64,000 nucleotides of DNA from Paracoccaceae bacterium (GTDB lineage Bacteria; Pseudomonadota; Alphaproteobacteria; Rhodobacterales; Rhodobacteraceae). A program made the translations under genes and the position numbers. Shown one piece after another: positions 45,659 to 54,441 of this stretch. The number at the start of each line of letters is the position of its first letter. Within the stretch, counting starts at the first letter, position 1. Location of the stretch: assembly GCA_024639125.1 (NCBI GenBank), contig JAHEJA010000012.1, positions 39,336-103,335 of the forward strand, read 5' to 3'. The notes under the pieces were generated by a model. It was given only the letters and a program-made list of their open reading frames with translations, did not search any database and was not told the DNA's origin.

Positions 45659-46831
45659 ATGGGCGCAGACGGAATGACTAATATTGCGAAAATGCGTGAC
45701 CTTGGCATTATCAAGACCGCAAATGTTCCTTGCTCAACAGACGACCCAGTGTCGGAAATTCTGAAAACGTTGGGATCTGATGACTTTGCGCTTGTTATCT
45801 TGTTTATTGCGCCCTGCGCTGATTTTTCAAAGATCGAAGGTCACAGCTTTGATGTTTTTGGCGACACACCTGTGATTGGCTGTACAACGGCTGGGGAAAT
45901 TACCTGTGACGGATACAGTGAACGCAATATTGTCGCTGTTGCCTTTCCAAAATCACACTTTGATGCACGTTTAAATTTCATCCCAGACGTCAATAAAATG
46001 GACGGCCAACACATGATTGACGGGATCATCCGCAATCGAAAACGCTTGGCAATCCACAACCCCAAATGGACCCATGAATTTAATTTTTTGCTTGTTGACG
46101 GATTATCGCGCCAAGAAGACAAAATAACATCTAGCTTGTCCGTTGGGCTTGGTCCTGTGCCATTGTTTGGCGGATCGGCCGGAGACGGTGTGGAATTCAA
46201 AAATACGTTCATCTTTTACCAAGGCAAGCGCCATCGCTCTGCTGCTGTCTTGACCCAATTCCGCACAAGCTGTCCGATCAAAGTGTTCAAAACAGATCAC
46301 CTTGTTCCAACCAATCAACGCATGGTCGTAACCAAGGCCGATCCCGATAACCGCATCGTGACTGAAATCAATGCAGCCCCTGCCGCGCGCGAATATGCAA
46401 GGATCCTTGGCAAAGACCCGGAACAATTAACGGCCTTTACGTTTGCAGCGCATCCAGTTGTGGTGCGCATCGGTGGGCATCACCATGTCCGCGCCATTCA
46501 ACAAGTTGCGGATAACGGTGATTTGGTCTTTTTCTCGGCAATCGACGAAGGATTGGTACTAACGCTTGCAGAACCTTTGGATATGAACGATCACCTACAG
46601 ACCGAATTTGCCAAGCTTTCAGAGCATAAAAAGCCAGATGCCATTTTAGCTTGTGATTGTATTTTACGACGCCTTGAAGCCCAGGAAAAACAGATGACGG
46701 GCGCCCTATCCAAAACCATGCACGACAACAACGTGATTGGGTTTTCAACCTACGGGGAACAATTCAATTCAATGCATGTCAATCAAACAATGACAGGCGT
46801 CGCAATCTATCCGCCCGAGGAAACGCCATGA
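45659..46831 (+). CDS. FIST-domain sensor protein (NosP-like)
   Basis: This 390-residue protein has FIST-N (about 20-210; CTTAGEITCDGYSERNIVAVA, GGSAGDGVEFKNTF) and FIST-C (about 220-380; FISAIDEGLVL-like FFSAIDEGLVLTLAE, CDCILRR). FIST proteins bind small ligands; NosP of Pseudomonas binds haem and senses nitric oxide through the kinase next to it. The same arrangement holds here: the stop overlaps the kinase start by 4 bp. Start at 45659 is favoured by GAGGGG upstream. Ligand unknown. Confidence 0.86.
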   Translation: MGADGMTNIAKMRDLGIIKTANVPCSTDDPVSEILKTLGSDDFALVILFIAPCADFSKIEGHSFDVFGDTPVIGCTTAGEITCDGYSERNIVAVAFPKSHFDARLNFIPDVNKMDGQHMIDGIIRNRKRLAIHNPKWTHEFNFLLVDGLSRQEDKITSSLSVGLGPVPLFGGSAGDGVEFKNTFIFYQGKRHRSAAVLTQFRTSCPIKVFKTDHLVPTNQRMVVTKADPDNRIVTEINAAPAAREYARILGKDPEQLTAFTFAAHPVVVRIGGHHHVRAIQQVADNGDLVFFSAIDEGLVLTLAEPLDMNDHLQTEFAKLSEHKKPDAILACDCILRRLEAQEKQMTGALSKTMHDNNVIGFSTYGEQFNSMHVNQTMTGVAIYPPEETP

Positions 46832-49032
46832 CAGTTTCACTTCTTGATCCCCAAGAACCCTTAGAAGCGCAAAAACAGCGATTGCTTCGCATAACCGAAG
46901 CGCTCATGAACCGCGTGGAACAAGCAACGGATGATACCGGCGCGGCTTACGCACAATTCCAGCGCGCCGCTTTGCTCGAAGAAGAAGTCACCGCCCGCAC
47001 CCGCGACCTAGAACATGCGCTTGATCTGTTGAACGTGTCAAACGCAGCTCTTGCAAAAGCAAACCAAGAAACCGAAGCGGCCCGGTCAAACCTTGCTAAT
47101 GCACTAGAGGCGATCCAAGAAGGCTTTGCTCTTTTTGATGCGAACGACATCATGGTTATGTGCAATTCTCGCTTTGGTATGCACATGCCCGATACGCATG
47201 AACACCTAGCCGCGGGGCTCAAGTTCCAAGACTATGTAACGCTGGTTTCACAAAGTCCGTTTTTATCACTGCCCCCTGATCTAAGATCGGATGAATGGGC
47301 CGAAAAGCGGATGGCCCAACATCACCAAGACCATGTCATGATCAACATACGCATGATTTGGAACCGATGGGTTCAGGTCAGCGAACATAGAACACCGGAC
47401 GGAGGCACCGCGATCCTTCAGACCGATGTGACAGACATCATGCGTATGCAACGGCAAGAACGCGAAAAGATGCTAGATGATCAAGCCCGCTTGATCCGAG
47501 CAACGCTTGAACATTTGAACCAAGGTGTTTGCATTTTCGACAATCAAATGCGTTTGGTTGGTTGGAACAGTCGTATTGCCGAACTTTTACCGATATCCAT
47601 CAGCACAACGCGCATGGGCACTTTGTTTGCTACTTTGATGGGTGGGCTACGCACAAAAGTGCGATTTGACAAAGGTGTCACACCAGATGAATTGCAAAAA
47701 TGGGTTGAACTTGGCTGCGATAGGCTTCCGCTTTCTTTTGAAATTTCGCATGGATTAGACACTGTTTTAGACGTCTTTGCCCAAGAAATGCCGGACCAAG
47801 GCTTTGTGATTTCGTTTACGGATGTTTCGTCAGAACGCAAAGCTGTCCGTGCGATATATGACGCCAATGAAACCTTGGAACAACGTGTATTGGAACGCAC
47901 CCTTGAATTAGAAGATGCGCTTTCCGATGCGGAACGCGCCAATGCGTCTAAATCCCGTTTTGTTGCCGCAGCCAGCCATGATCTTTTGCAGCCGCTATCA
48001 GCGGCCAAGCTTTATCTTGCGTCACTGGAAAGCACGGTTGGCGATCGAGCAGCGCGCGATATAGTCGGGAAAGCCAATCGCGCCATGTTAAGCGTTGAAA
48101 ACATCCTAGAGGCGCTTCTTGATATCTCTAAACTCGACTCGGGTCAGGCCTCTGTTCATATTGGATCGGTGCCAATTGGCGTCATGCTTGAACAGCTAGA
48201 AGAAGAATTTATGCCGCTGGCATTGCAAAAAGGCTTAGAGCTGCACGTGATCAAAACCAACGCGTATGTGCTAAGTGATACGACATATCTGCGGCGCGTG
48301 CTTCAGAATTTAATCGCCAACGCCATCCGTTATACCGAACGCGGGCGTGTTTTGGTTGGTCCTCGGCGGGCTGGTAAATCGCTTCGTATCGAAGTCTGGG
48401 ACACAGGGCCGGGGATTCCAGAAGACAAACAAGACGTTATTTTTGGGGAATTTCAACGCTTGAACGCATCCGCAAGTGCCGCAGAAGGCATGGGGCTAGG
48501 TTTGGCAATTGTCGATCGCGCCTGCGCTTTGCTAAGCCACCCGTTGCAAATTTTGTCTACCGTCGGAAAAGGAACAGTTTTCAAAGTAGAACTGCCCCTT
48601 ACCCACATTGACTACAAATCCAAAGCAGCACATCTTCAGTTTCACCGCCACGTTTCAACGTTAGAATTCCAGAACATGATCGTACTTTTGATCGAAAACG
48701 ATTTGGATCTTCAGGCGGCTTTGTCGATTACATTGGAAACATGGGGCATTGATGTTTTGACCGCGGCATCTGGCAGCGAAGCTATCGCTTTGTTGCGTGA
48801 AATTGATATAACACCCGATATTATCTTGGCCGATTATCAGCTAGACAACCAAGAAACCGGAACCCAATCCGTTAAAAAATTACGCGACGCATTCGGCCAA
48901 ATTCCAGCCGCAGTAATTACAGCAAACAGATCAAAAGAAGTTGTGGAAAGCTGTAACAATTTGGATTTAACGCTGTTTTACAAACCGATCTCACCGGACA
49001 GCTTAAAATCGTTTATAAGCACTGCGCTTTAG
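46828..49032 (+). CDS. PAS-containing hybrid histidine kinase (NahK/ErcS'-like)
   Basis: This 734-residue cytoplasmic protein has an N-terminal coiled coil (about 5-90), two PAS-like domains (about 90-215 and 230-345), a second coiled coil, HisKA with His384 in AAASHDLLQPLS, and HATPase with N-box NLIANAIRYTE and DTGPGIP. A C-terminal receiver has Asp669 in ADYQL and Lys719 in FYKPIS. There are no membrane segments. NahK/ErcS' of Pseudomonas, next to NosP and the ethanol-oxidation genes, has a related plan. It is translationally coupled to the FIST gene. Confidence 0.9.
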   Translation: MTVSLLDPQEPLEAQKQRLLRITEALMNRVEQATDDTGAAYAQFQRAALLEEEVTARTRDLEHALDLLNVSNAALAKANQETEAARSNLANALEAIQEGFALFDANDIMVMCNSRFGMHMPDTHEHLAAGLKFQDYVTLVSQSPFLSLPPDLRSDEWAEKRMAQHHQDHVMINIRMIWNRWVQVSEHRTPDGGTAILQTDVTDIMRMQRQEREKMLDDQARLIRATLEHLNQGVCIFDNQMRLVGWNSRIAELLPISISTTRMGTLFATLMGGLRTKVRFDKGVTPDELQKWVELGCDRLPLSFEISHGLDTVLDVFAQEMPDQGFVISFTDVSSERKAVRAIYDANETLEQRVLERTLELEDALSDAERANASKSRFVAAASHDLLQPLSAAKLYLASLESTVGDRAARDIVGKANRAMLSVENILEALLDISKLDSGQASVHIGSVPIGVMLEQLEEEFMPLALQKGLELHVIKTNAYVLSDTTYLRRVLQNLIANAIRYTERGRVLVGPRRAGKSLRIEVWDTGPGIPEDKQDVIFGEFQRLNASASAAEGMGLGLAIVDRACALLSHPLQILSTVGKGTVFKVELPLTHIDYKSKAAHLQFHRHVSTLEFQNMIVLLIENDLDLQAALSITLETWGIDVLTAASGSEAIALLREIDITPDIILADYQLDNQETGTQSVKKLRDAFGQIPAAVITANRSKEVVESCNNLDLTLFYKPISPDSLKSFISTAL

Positions 49033-49784
49033 GTGCTTTTCCATTTGTTTGCCACCGTTTCGAGCGGTTTCAGCACGACGAATTCAATCACCAACATAAT
49101 GCCCACAAACGAAAAGGCATAGGCCATAACGGTCGCCGTATCGAATAGGCTAAAGTACATATGAATTTGAAACCCGATACCGTTGTTGCGGCCCAATAGT
49201 TCGACCACCAGCACAATCTTCCAGATGACAGCCAACCCCGTGCGCGCAGAGGCAAAGAAATAGGGCGCTAATTGAGGGACAACCACATAGCGCAAGGACC
49301 GCCATCGTGACATTCCGAACACTTTGGACATTTCATCAAGGGGCTTACTTAGGGTCTGCGTGCCTTCGCGGATCATTACCAGAACCATCGCCGTCTTGTT
49401 GATACATACGGCCGTAATCGCAGCAACTTCGTTCAGACCGATCCAAAGATAGCACAACACAATCACCACCAACGCGGGGATATTTAGAAAAATGACGACC
49501 CAAGTATTGGCCCATAGGTTCACAGTTGGCGAACGCCCGAGCCAGTACCCAAGAACCGTCCCTGCCCCCATAGAAATAATGAACGCGACCGCGACACGAA
49601 CCAATGTCGCCCAAATATGAACACCCATTTCACCAGTAGACCATTCATAAGCAAATGAGTGCCAGACTTGCCATGGTTGCGGTAAAACGCTTGTGTCCCC
49701 TTTGGCATATGACAACAAAATCCATGTGGCTCCGAAAGCCAGTAATGAAAGTAAAATAGGAAGTCGCGACAACGTCATTTGCAT
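49029..49784 (-). CDS. ABC transporter permease (SsuC/TauC type), partner of 41236/41877
   Basis: This 251-residue membrane protein has six hydrophobic segments and the EAA loop SKPLDEMSKVFGMSRWRSLRY of the nitrate/sulfonate/taurine permease family (quoted in part elsewhere). It has no ATPase or binding protein beside it. The complementary genes are about 6 kb away at 41236-42851, so the transporter is split by the dehydrogenase and its regulators. ATGs at 49784 and 49778 are possible starts. It overlaps the kinase gene end by 4 bp. Confidence 0.85.
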   Translation of the reverse strand: MQMTLSRLPILLSLLAFGATWILLSYAKGDTSVLPQPWQVWHSFAYEWSTGEMGVHIWATLVRVAVAFIISMGAGTVLGYWLGRSPTVNLWANTWVVIFLNIPALVVIVLCYLWIGLNEVAAITAVCINKTAMVLVMIREGTQTLSKPLDEMSKVFGMSRWRSLRYVVVPQLAPYFFASARTGLAVIWKIVLVVELLGRNNGIGFQIHMYFSLFDTATVMAYAFSFVGIMLVIEFVVLKPLETVANKWKST

Positions 49785-49839
49785 ATGCCCACTGCAGCCG
49801 AACTCTGACGATAATGTCAACGACTGCTTGGCTAACTTT

Positions 49840-49856
49840 CGACCTAAGTCCTATGT
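49840..49856 (+). promoter_or_regulatory. Partial CGACC motif upstream of the NosR-like gene
   Basis: CGACCTAAGTCCTATG lies about 49 bp before the NosR-like start in the divergent region with the ABC permease gene. It shares CGACCT and part of the spacing with the motif at 36923. Confidence 0.25.
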
Positions 49857-49888
49857 TTTCAGTCCGCATCCAAAGCTAGGGTTTTTCC

Positions 49889-51964
49889 ATGTGGATGCTA
49901 TTTCGAAATTTACTGGCTTGGGTGACAGTTCTATATTCGGCAAGTTTTGTTGCCTCTGAAACGCTGGACGAAGACACGTTACGCGACCTCGTCGTGCCAC
50001 CATTTTCATTGGGGGAACGCCTGAATGACAACGGAGTCTGGAGCCTTTTGAATTCTGGCGGTGCAGATGCCGGATATGTATTTGAAACACAACCCCTTGC
50101 TCCTTTGCCGGGATTTTCGGGCGCGCCGATCAATATTCTGGTAACATTGAACCTTGAGGGGCAATTTATTGACGCCAGATTAATTGAACATAACGAACCT
50201 ATTTTCAAATCGGGCCTTGGCGAAGCACCGTTTAACAAGTTTTTCGAACAATATAGGGGGCTGTCGATTTCAAGCTCGATTGTCGTCGGCACCCCCTATG
50301 GAGGCGCAGGCGAAGGTAGCGCGCTTGTTTATTTAGATGGCGTGACCAAGGCAACGGCAAGTATTCGTATCGCACATGAATCTATCCTTGCCGCAACAAT
50401 TCAGGTGGCCCGTGAAAAAATGAAGGGCATTAACACGCAGCCCCCTGCATTTCCTGATCCTGATTACCAAGAAACCTTAACTTGGCAAGACATGATAGAC
50501 CAAGGCATTGTGACCCGGAAAACAGTCTCTAACAAGGAAATAAACGACGCCTTTAGGGATACACTTTGGGAAGATGACGATCCAGAAGCCACCAATGATC
50601 CAGACGGTATTTACCTTGATTTATGGGTTGTGGATCTTGGTCCGCCATCCGTTGCCAAGGCGGTTTTGGATCAAGATGGCATTGACGAATTGGAACATTT
50701 TCTATCGATTTCGACCTATGACGAACCGATATTGGTTATTGAAACAGGAAGGCACGGGTTGGTATCCCCTGAATTTGTACGCAATACATCGCCAGACTGG
50801 TTATCAGCAGACCAAGGTGGTTTGCCAATCGCTCTACGCGATTCCGATCTGTATGTATCGCTTCAAGATCACATCCCCCAAGGGACCAGCCTTATTCTAA
50901 GGACAGACCGGCGGTTGGGGTTTGATCCCGCAACCGAGTGGACGCTAAATGTTTCAGCCGTTCGAGAACACGGCATGTTTCAGCCCGAAACTGGAACGGT
51001 CACGCTTTCTGCGTTGATCACGCCCCAAGAGCGGTTTTTTAAGCGGCCCAAAGTGATCAAACCCATTCCCCCTTGGAAAGAGGCAATATTGAACCGTCAA
51101 ACCGATTTAATTGCTCTGTGTGTCGGCCTTGGCGTTTTGGGTTTTGTGCTTCTTTTCCGTATGAATTGGCTGGCGGGATTAACAACCTTTACGCCCATTC
51201 GTTTGGCAATACTGGCAGGTGTCGTTGGATTTATTGGGTGGTGGGGTCAGGGTCAGCTTTCTATTGTGACTGTGATGGCCATATTCAGAACAGCCATTGA
51301 TCAAGGCAGCTACACATTTTTGCTGTATGATCCGTTTTCACTTGTGATTTGGGGCCTTACAATTGTGGGGTTTGTGCTTTGGGGGCGCGGATTTTTTTGT
51401 GGTTGGCTATGTCCGTTTGGCGCACTTCAAGAATTCGCACATCATTTGGGGCGGTTGCTTCGCCTTCCTGAAATTCGCGTCTCTCAGGTTTGGGATGATC
51501 GGCTGAAATGGGTGAAATATATACTCTTGTTCGGGATGATGTTATCGGTCGTTATCGCCCCAGGTTCCGTTGACAAAGTTGCCGAGATTGAACCGTTTAA
51601 AACCGCAATCACCGTCTATTTCGTACGAGAATGGTACTATGTTGCTTATGCGGGGCTTTGGCTTGTGTTGGGAACGATGCTTTTCAAAGGGTTCTGCCGT
51701 TATGTTTGCCCATTGGGGGCGATCATGGCGATTGGCGGCCTATTGCGTGGTCGTAAATGGATTGAGCGCCGCCAAGACTGTGGTTCCCCCTGCCAATTGT
51801 GCAAAGTCAAATGTAACTATGGCGCAATCAAAAAATCAGGGGAAATCCAGTATTCCGAATGTTTCCAATGTTTGGACTGTGTGACCATTCATGACAGTGC
51901 CGAAAAATGCGTTCCGCTGATATTGGCTGCCAAGCGGCTTGATCGCAGTCAGGAGGCAACCTGA
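49889..51964 (+). CDS. NosR/NirI-like membrane flavo-iron-sulfur protein
   Basis: This 691-residue protein has a signal peptide, a periplasmic FMN-binding domain with the likely attachment threonine in DGVTKATAS (about 150-158), a long periplasmic region, and about six membrane segments from residue 400. The polyferredoxin motifs CGWLCPFGALQ, CRYVCPLGA, CGSPCQLCKVKC and CFQCLDC are visible. NosR moves electrons across the membrane to nitrous oxide reductase, but no nos gene is present here. The neighbouring ApbE would attach FMN. It probably serves the alcohol-oxidation system. Confidence 0.88.
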   Translation: MWMLFRNLLAWVTVLYSASFVASETLDEDTLRDLVVPPFSLGERLNDNGVWSLLNSGGADAGYVFETQPLAPLPGFSGAPINILVTLNLEGQFIDARLIEHNEPIFKSGLGEAPFNKFFEQYRGLSISSSIVVGTPYGGAGEGSALVYLDGVTKATASIRIAHESILAATIQVAREKMKGINTQPPAFPDPDYQETLTWQDMIDQGIVTRKTVSNKEINDAFRDTLWEDDDPEATNDPDGIYLDLWVVDLGPPSVAKAVLDQDGIDELEHFLSISTYDEPILVIETGRHGLVSPEFVRNTSPDWLSADQGGLPIALRDSDLYVSLQDHIPQGTSLILRTDRRLGFDPATEWTLNVSAVREHGMFQPETGTVTLSALITPQERFFKRPKVIKPIPPWKEAILNRQTDLIALCVGLGVLGFVLLFRMNWLAGLTTFTPIRLAILAGVVGFIGWWGQGQLSIVTVMAIFRTAIDQGSYTFLLYDPFSLVIWGLTIVGFVLWGRGFFCGWLCPFGALQEFAHHLGRLLRLPEIRVSQVWDDRLKWVKYILLFGMMLSVVIAPGSVDKVAEIEPFKTAITVYFVREWYYVAYAGLWLVLGTMLFKGFCRYVCPLGAIMAIGGLLRGRKWIERRQDCGSPCQLCKVKCNYGAIKKSGEIQYSECFQCLDCVTIHDSAEKCVPLILAAKRLDRSQEAT

Positions 51965-52839
51965 TGCAGCGTCGTCGATTTTTAACCCTAACCGCTTGCG
52001 CATTGGCAAGCCCTGGTTTGGCGTCCCCTGTTACGTGGTCTGGATTTGCCTTGGGTGCTGATGTCAGTTTGACATTCCACACGCACCCCAAACGCGCCGA
52101 TGCCATCATCCAAGCCGTGATATTAAAGCTGCGTGAAATCGAAGCTGCGTTTAGTCTATATGATCCCAGCTCTGAAATATCGCGCTTAAATCGCAGCAAG
52201 CACATTGTGCCGAGTATAATGTTTTATGATGTAATGAAACAGGCAAGCAAAGTGAACACGCTGACACAGGGTAAATTTGATCCCACGGTTCAGACGCTTT
52301 GGACCGCCCTTAGCCAAGATCATTCCACCCTGCCCCAGTGTCAATGGTCTGATGTGTCTATGGCCTCGGATCGCATAGATCTGCCCGATACTGTCAACCT
52401 AACTTTAAATGGAATTGCACAAGGCTATGCAACGGATGTGATCAAAGATTTGGTTTATAGCCATGGGTTCGATCAAGTTTTGATTAACATGGGCGAATTC
52501 TATGGGTTGGGTGGCCCATGGAGTATGGGCGTGTCTGATCCCGAACATGGTCTTGTGCATCGCTTGACGCTTAAGGATCGCGCCATCGCAACAACAAGCC
52601 CAAAGGCTATGATGATTACCCCAACACAGGGACATGTGATAAATCCCAATGGCCCATCACCTGCCCCATGGTCCACGGTGTCTGTGACAACATCCTCAGC
52701 AACACTTGCGGATGGGTTAAGCACGGGGTTTTCGCTTTTGCCAATGTCAAAAATCAAAACTGCACTTGCGAATTGTCCAGATCAAACAATGGTGACCTGT
52801 GTTTCAGAAGCCGGACAAGTATTTATCGTTGGCGCCTAA
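51964..52839 (+). CDS. apbE: FAD:protein FMN transferase ApbE
   Basis: This 291-residue protein opens with a Tat-like leader (MQRRRFLTLTACALASPG), then the ApbE fold: EAAFSLYDPSSEISRLN, GKFDPTVQTLW, LNGIAQGYATDVI. It covalently attaches FMN to Ser/Thr in target proteins in the periplasm. The obvious target is the NosR-like protein, whose stop overlaps this start by one base (TGATG). Conserved metal and FAD-binding residues could not be checked one by one. Confidence 0.9.
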   Translation: MQRRRFLTLTACALASPGLASPVTWSGFALGADVSLTFHTHPKRADAIIQAVILKLREIEAAFSLYDPSSEISRLNRSKHIVPSIMFYDVMKQASKVNTLTQGKFDPTVQTLWTALSQDHSTLPQCQWSDVSMASDRIDLPDTVNLTLNGIAQGYATDVIKDLVYSHGFDQVLINMGEFYGLGGPWSMGVSDPEHGLVHRLTLKDRAIATTSPKAMMITPTQGHVINPNGPSPAPWSTVSVTTSSATLADGLSTGFSLLPMSKIKTALANCPDQTMVTCVSEAGQVFIVGA

Positions 52840-53410
52840 GGTAAACGTAATACGCCCCGCCACCACCATGTTTCAAATGCGCTTCGCTCACTTGTAAAAT
52901 CATCGGGCCAATTGGCGCCATGCGTAACCATTGGGGAACCTGATGGCGTAAAACCCCCTTTTGTTGCGGTATGGGTCCCGTATCTTCGGATTTTTTACCT
53001 TTGCCCGTAATAACCAAAACCAAACGTTTTCCTTCGGCGAACGACCCCGTGATAAAACGGATCAAAGCCGGGTGCGCTTGGGCGAGGGTCATGCCATGAA
53101 GGTCAATTTTGCCTTCAGGCGACAACTTGCCCCGCTTCATATTCTTGAAACTTTTATGATCCATTTGCACAGGACGTGACGCCACAGATTGACGTAAATC
53201 CGGCTTTAGATCAAATGCTGGTACGCGTGAGTTTGCCTTAGACCCAAGTTGAAACGGTTCGGGACGAAATGGGTCTTGGATCTGAATTGGCTTTTTCTTA
53301 ACGGTTGATACTGCCGCGCTAGACTTTTGAATAGGACTAAGAGGCCGCGTGGTTTTTGCAACCTGCTGCCATAGCTCTTGTTCATCTGCGCGAAGTTTCC
53401 GACGGGTCAT
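52823..53410 (-). CDS. Smr-domain protein
   Basis: This 195-residue protein has a basic, disordered N-terminal half and a C-terminal Smr domain with DLHGMTLAQAHPALIRF and the glycine-rich loop VITGKGKKSED. Smr domains nick or cleave nucleic acids in MutS2 and related proteins; stand-alone ones are also associated with ribosome rescue. It overlaps mltA by 4 bp and is the third gene of the timA-mltA-smr unit. It converges on apbE with 17 bp overlap. Confidence 0.87.
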   Translation of the reverse strand: MTRRKLRADEQELWQQVAKTTRPLSPIQKSSAAVSTVKKKPIQIQDPFRPEPFQLGSKANSRVPAFDLKPDLRQSVASRPVQMDHKSFKNMKRGKLSPEGKIDLHGMTLAQAHPALIRFITGSFAEGKRLVLVITGKGKKSEDTGPIPQQKGVLRHQVPQWLRMAPIGPMILQVSEAHLKHGGGGAYYVYLRRQR

Positions 53411-54441
53411 TCCAGAGGCTCAGTTAAAAAGGACATCGCCCTTTTAACTGGCAATAAAACAAAAAGCGATCCCCTGTCTTTCATCTGGCCCGCCAGACGA
53501 CCAGCTTTGGCACCGCTACCGACAAAAATATCTGCGCGCTGCGCGCCTTTGATAGCTGACCCCGTATCTTGGGCAATCATAAGCCGGCGCATTGGGCTTT
53601 TGCCTTGCTTTTCTATCCAAACAGGCGCGCCAAGCGGAACATAGTTCGGATCAATTGCCACCGTACGGCCCTGAGTAATCGATCGGTTCATCGCCCCCAG
53701 CGGTCCTTGATCCGCTTTTACATCTTCGACTTTGCGAAAGAACACATAAGATGGGTTTGACCACAGCAATTCACGGCCATCGTTGGGATTGCGTTTAACC
53801 CAATTTTTAATAACGGCTGCTGAAACTTGATGCGGTTCATAAATGCCCTTTTTTACCAATTCTCCACCAAGGGAATTGTAGTTATGGCCATTTTTACCAC
53901 CATAACCGACGCGCAAATGTGATCCGTTGGTCAACCTGATCCGGCCTGAACCCTGAATTTGCAAAAAGGTCAAATCAACCGGATCATCAAGCCAAGCAAG
54001 CTCAAGCCCGCGTCCGTCTAGGATTTTATCTTCTTCGATTTGTCGCCGGGTCTTCCAGGTTTGGCCGGGCGTGATTTCTGGTGGCATTGCATAAATTGGA
54101 TATTTGAACCGATCAGTACGCACCAAAGACCCCGGCAATTCAGGTTCAAAATAGCCCGTGAATTTGGAATTTGCGCCATCTGAAATCAATACAGGCAAGA
54201 AAAACGTTTCAAAAAACAACTTGGCATCTTTGAAATCAAACGCAGCGGCGCAAATGGATTTCCAATCTTCGGCGGTCAGGTCGGTACAGGTTTCTTTAAA
54301 CGCCTCAAGCGCCAAAGAATGATCATCCTTATCCCAAGATTTCAGATCTTTAAAACTATGTACTTTTACAGAAATGTCCGCTGTCGCCTGAAATGCAAAA
54401 GACGACAGCGATAGTATCAAAACACTTAATGCTGATCTCAT
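53407..54441 (-). CDS. mltA: Membrane-bound lytic murein transglycosylase A
   Basis: This 344-residue MltA-family enzyme has a signal peptide (SALSVLILSLSSFAFQATA). It shows FTGYFEPELPGSLVRTD and the C-terminal 3D domain with the catalytic aspartate in MIAQDTGSAIKGAQRADIF. It cleaves murein chains with 1,6-anhydro end formation. No lipobox is evident, so it may be soluble in the periplasm in this organism. Start and stop overlap neighbours by 4 bp. Confidence 0.92.
   Translation of the reverse strand: MRSALSVLILSLSSFAFQATADISVKVHSFKDLKSWDKDDHSLALEAFKETCTDLTAEDWKSICAAAFDFKDAKLFFETFFLPVLISDGANSKFTGYFEPELPGSLVRTDRFKYPIYAMPPEITPGQTWKTRRQIEEDKILDGRGLELAWLDDPVDLTFLQIQGSGRIRLTNGSHLRVGYGGKNGHNYNSLGGELVKKGIYEPHQVSAAVIKNWVKRNPNDGRELLWSNPSYVFFRKVEDVKADQGPLGAMNRSITQGRTVAIDPNYVPLGAPVWIEKQGKSPMRRLMIAQDTGSAIKGAQRADIFVGSGAKAGRLAGQMKDRGSLFVLLPVKRAMSFLTEPLE

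Noticed and set aside
49889..52839. Part of a denitrification (nos) cluster
   Set aside because: No nosZ, nosD, nosF or nosY nearby; the neighbours belong to alcohol oxidation.
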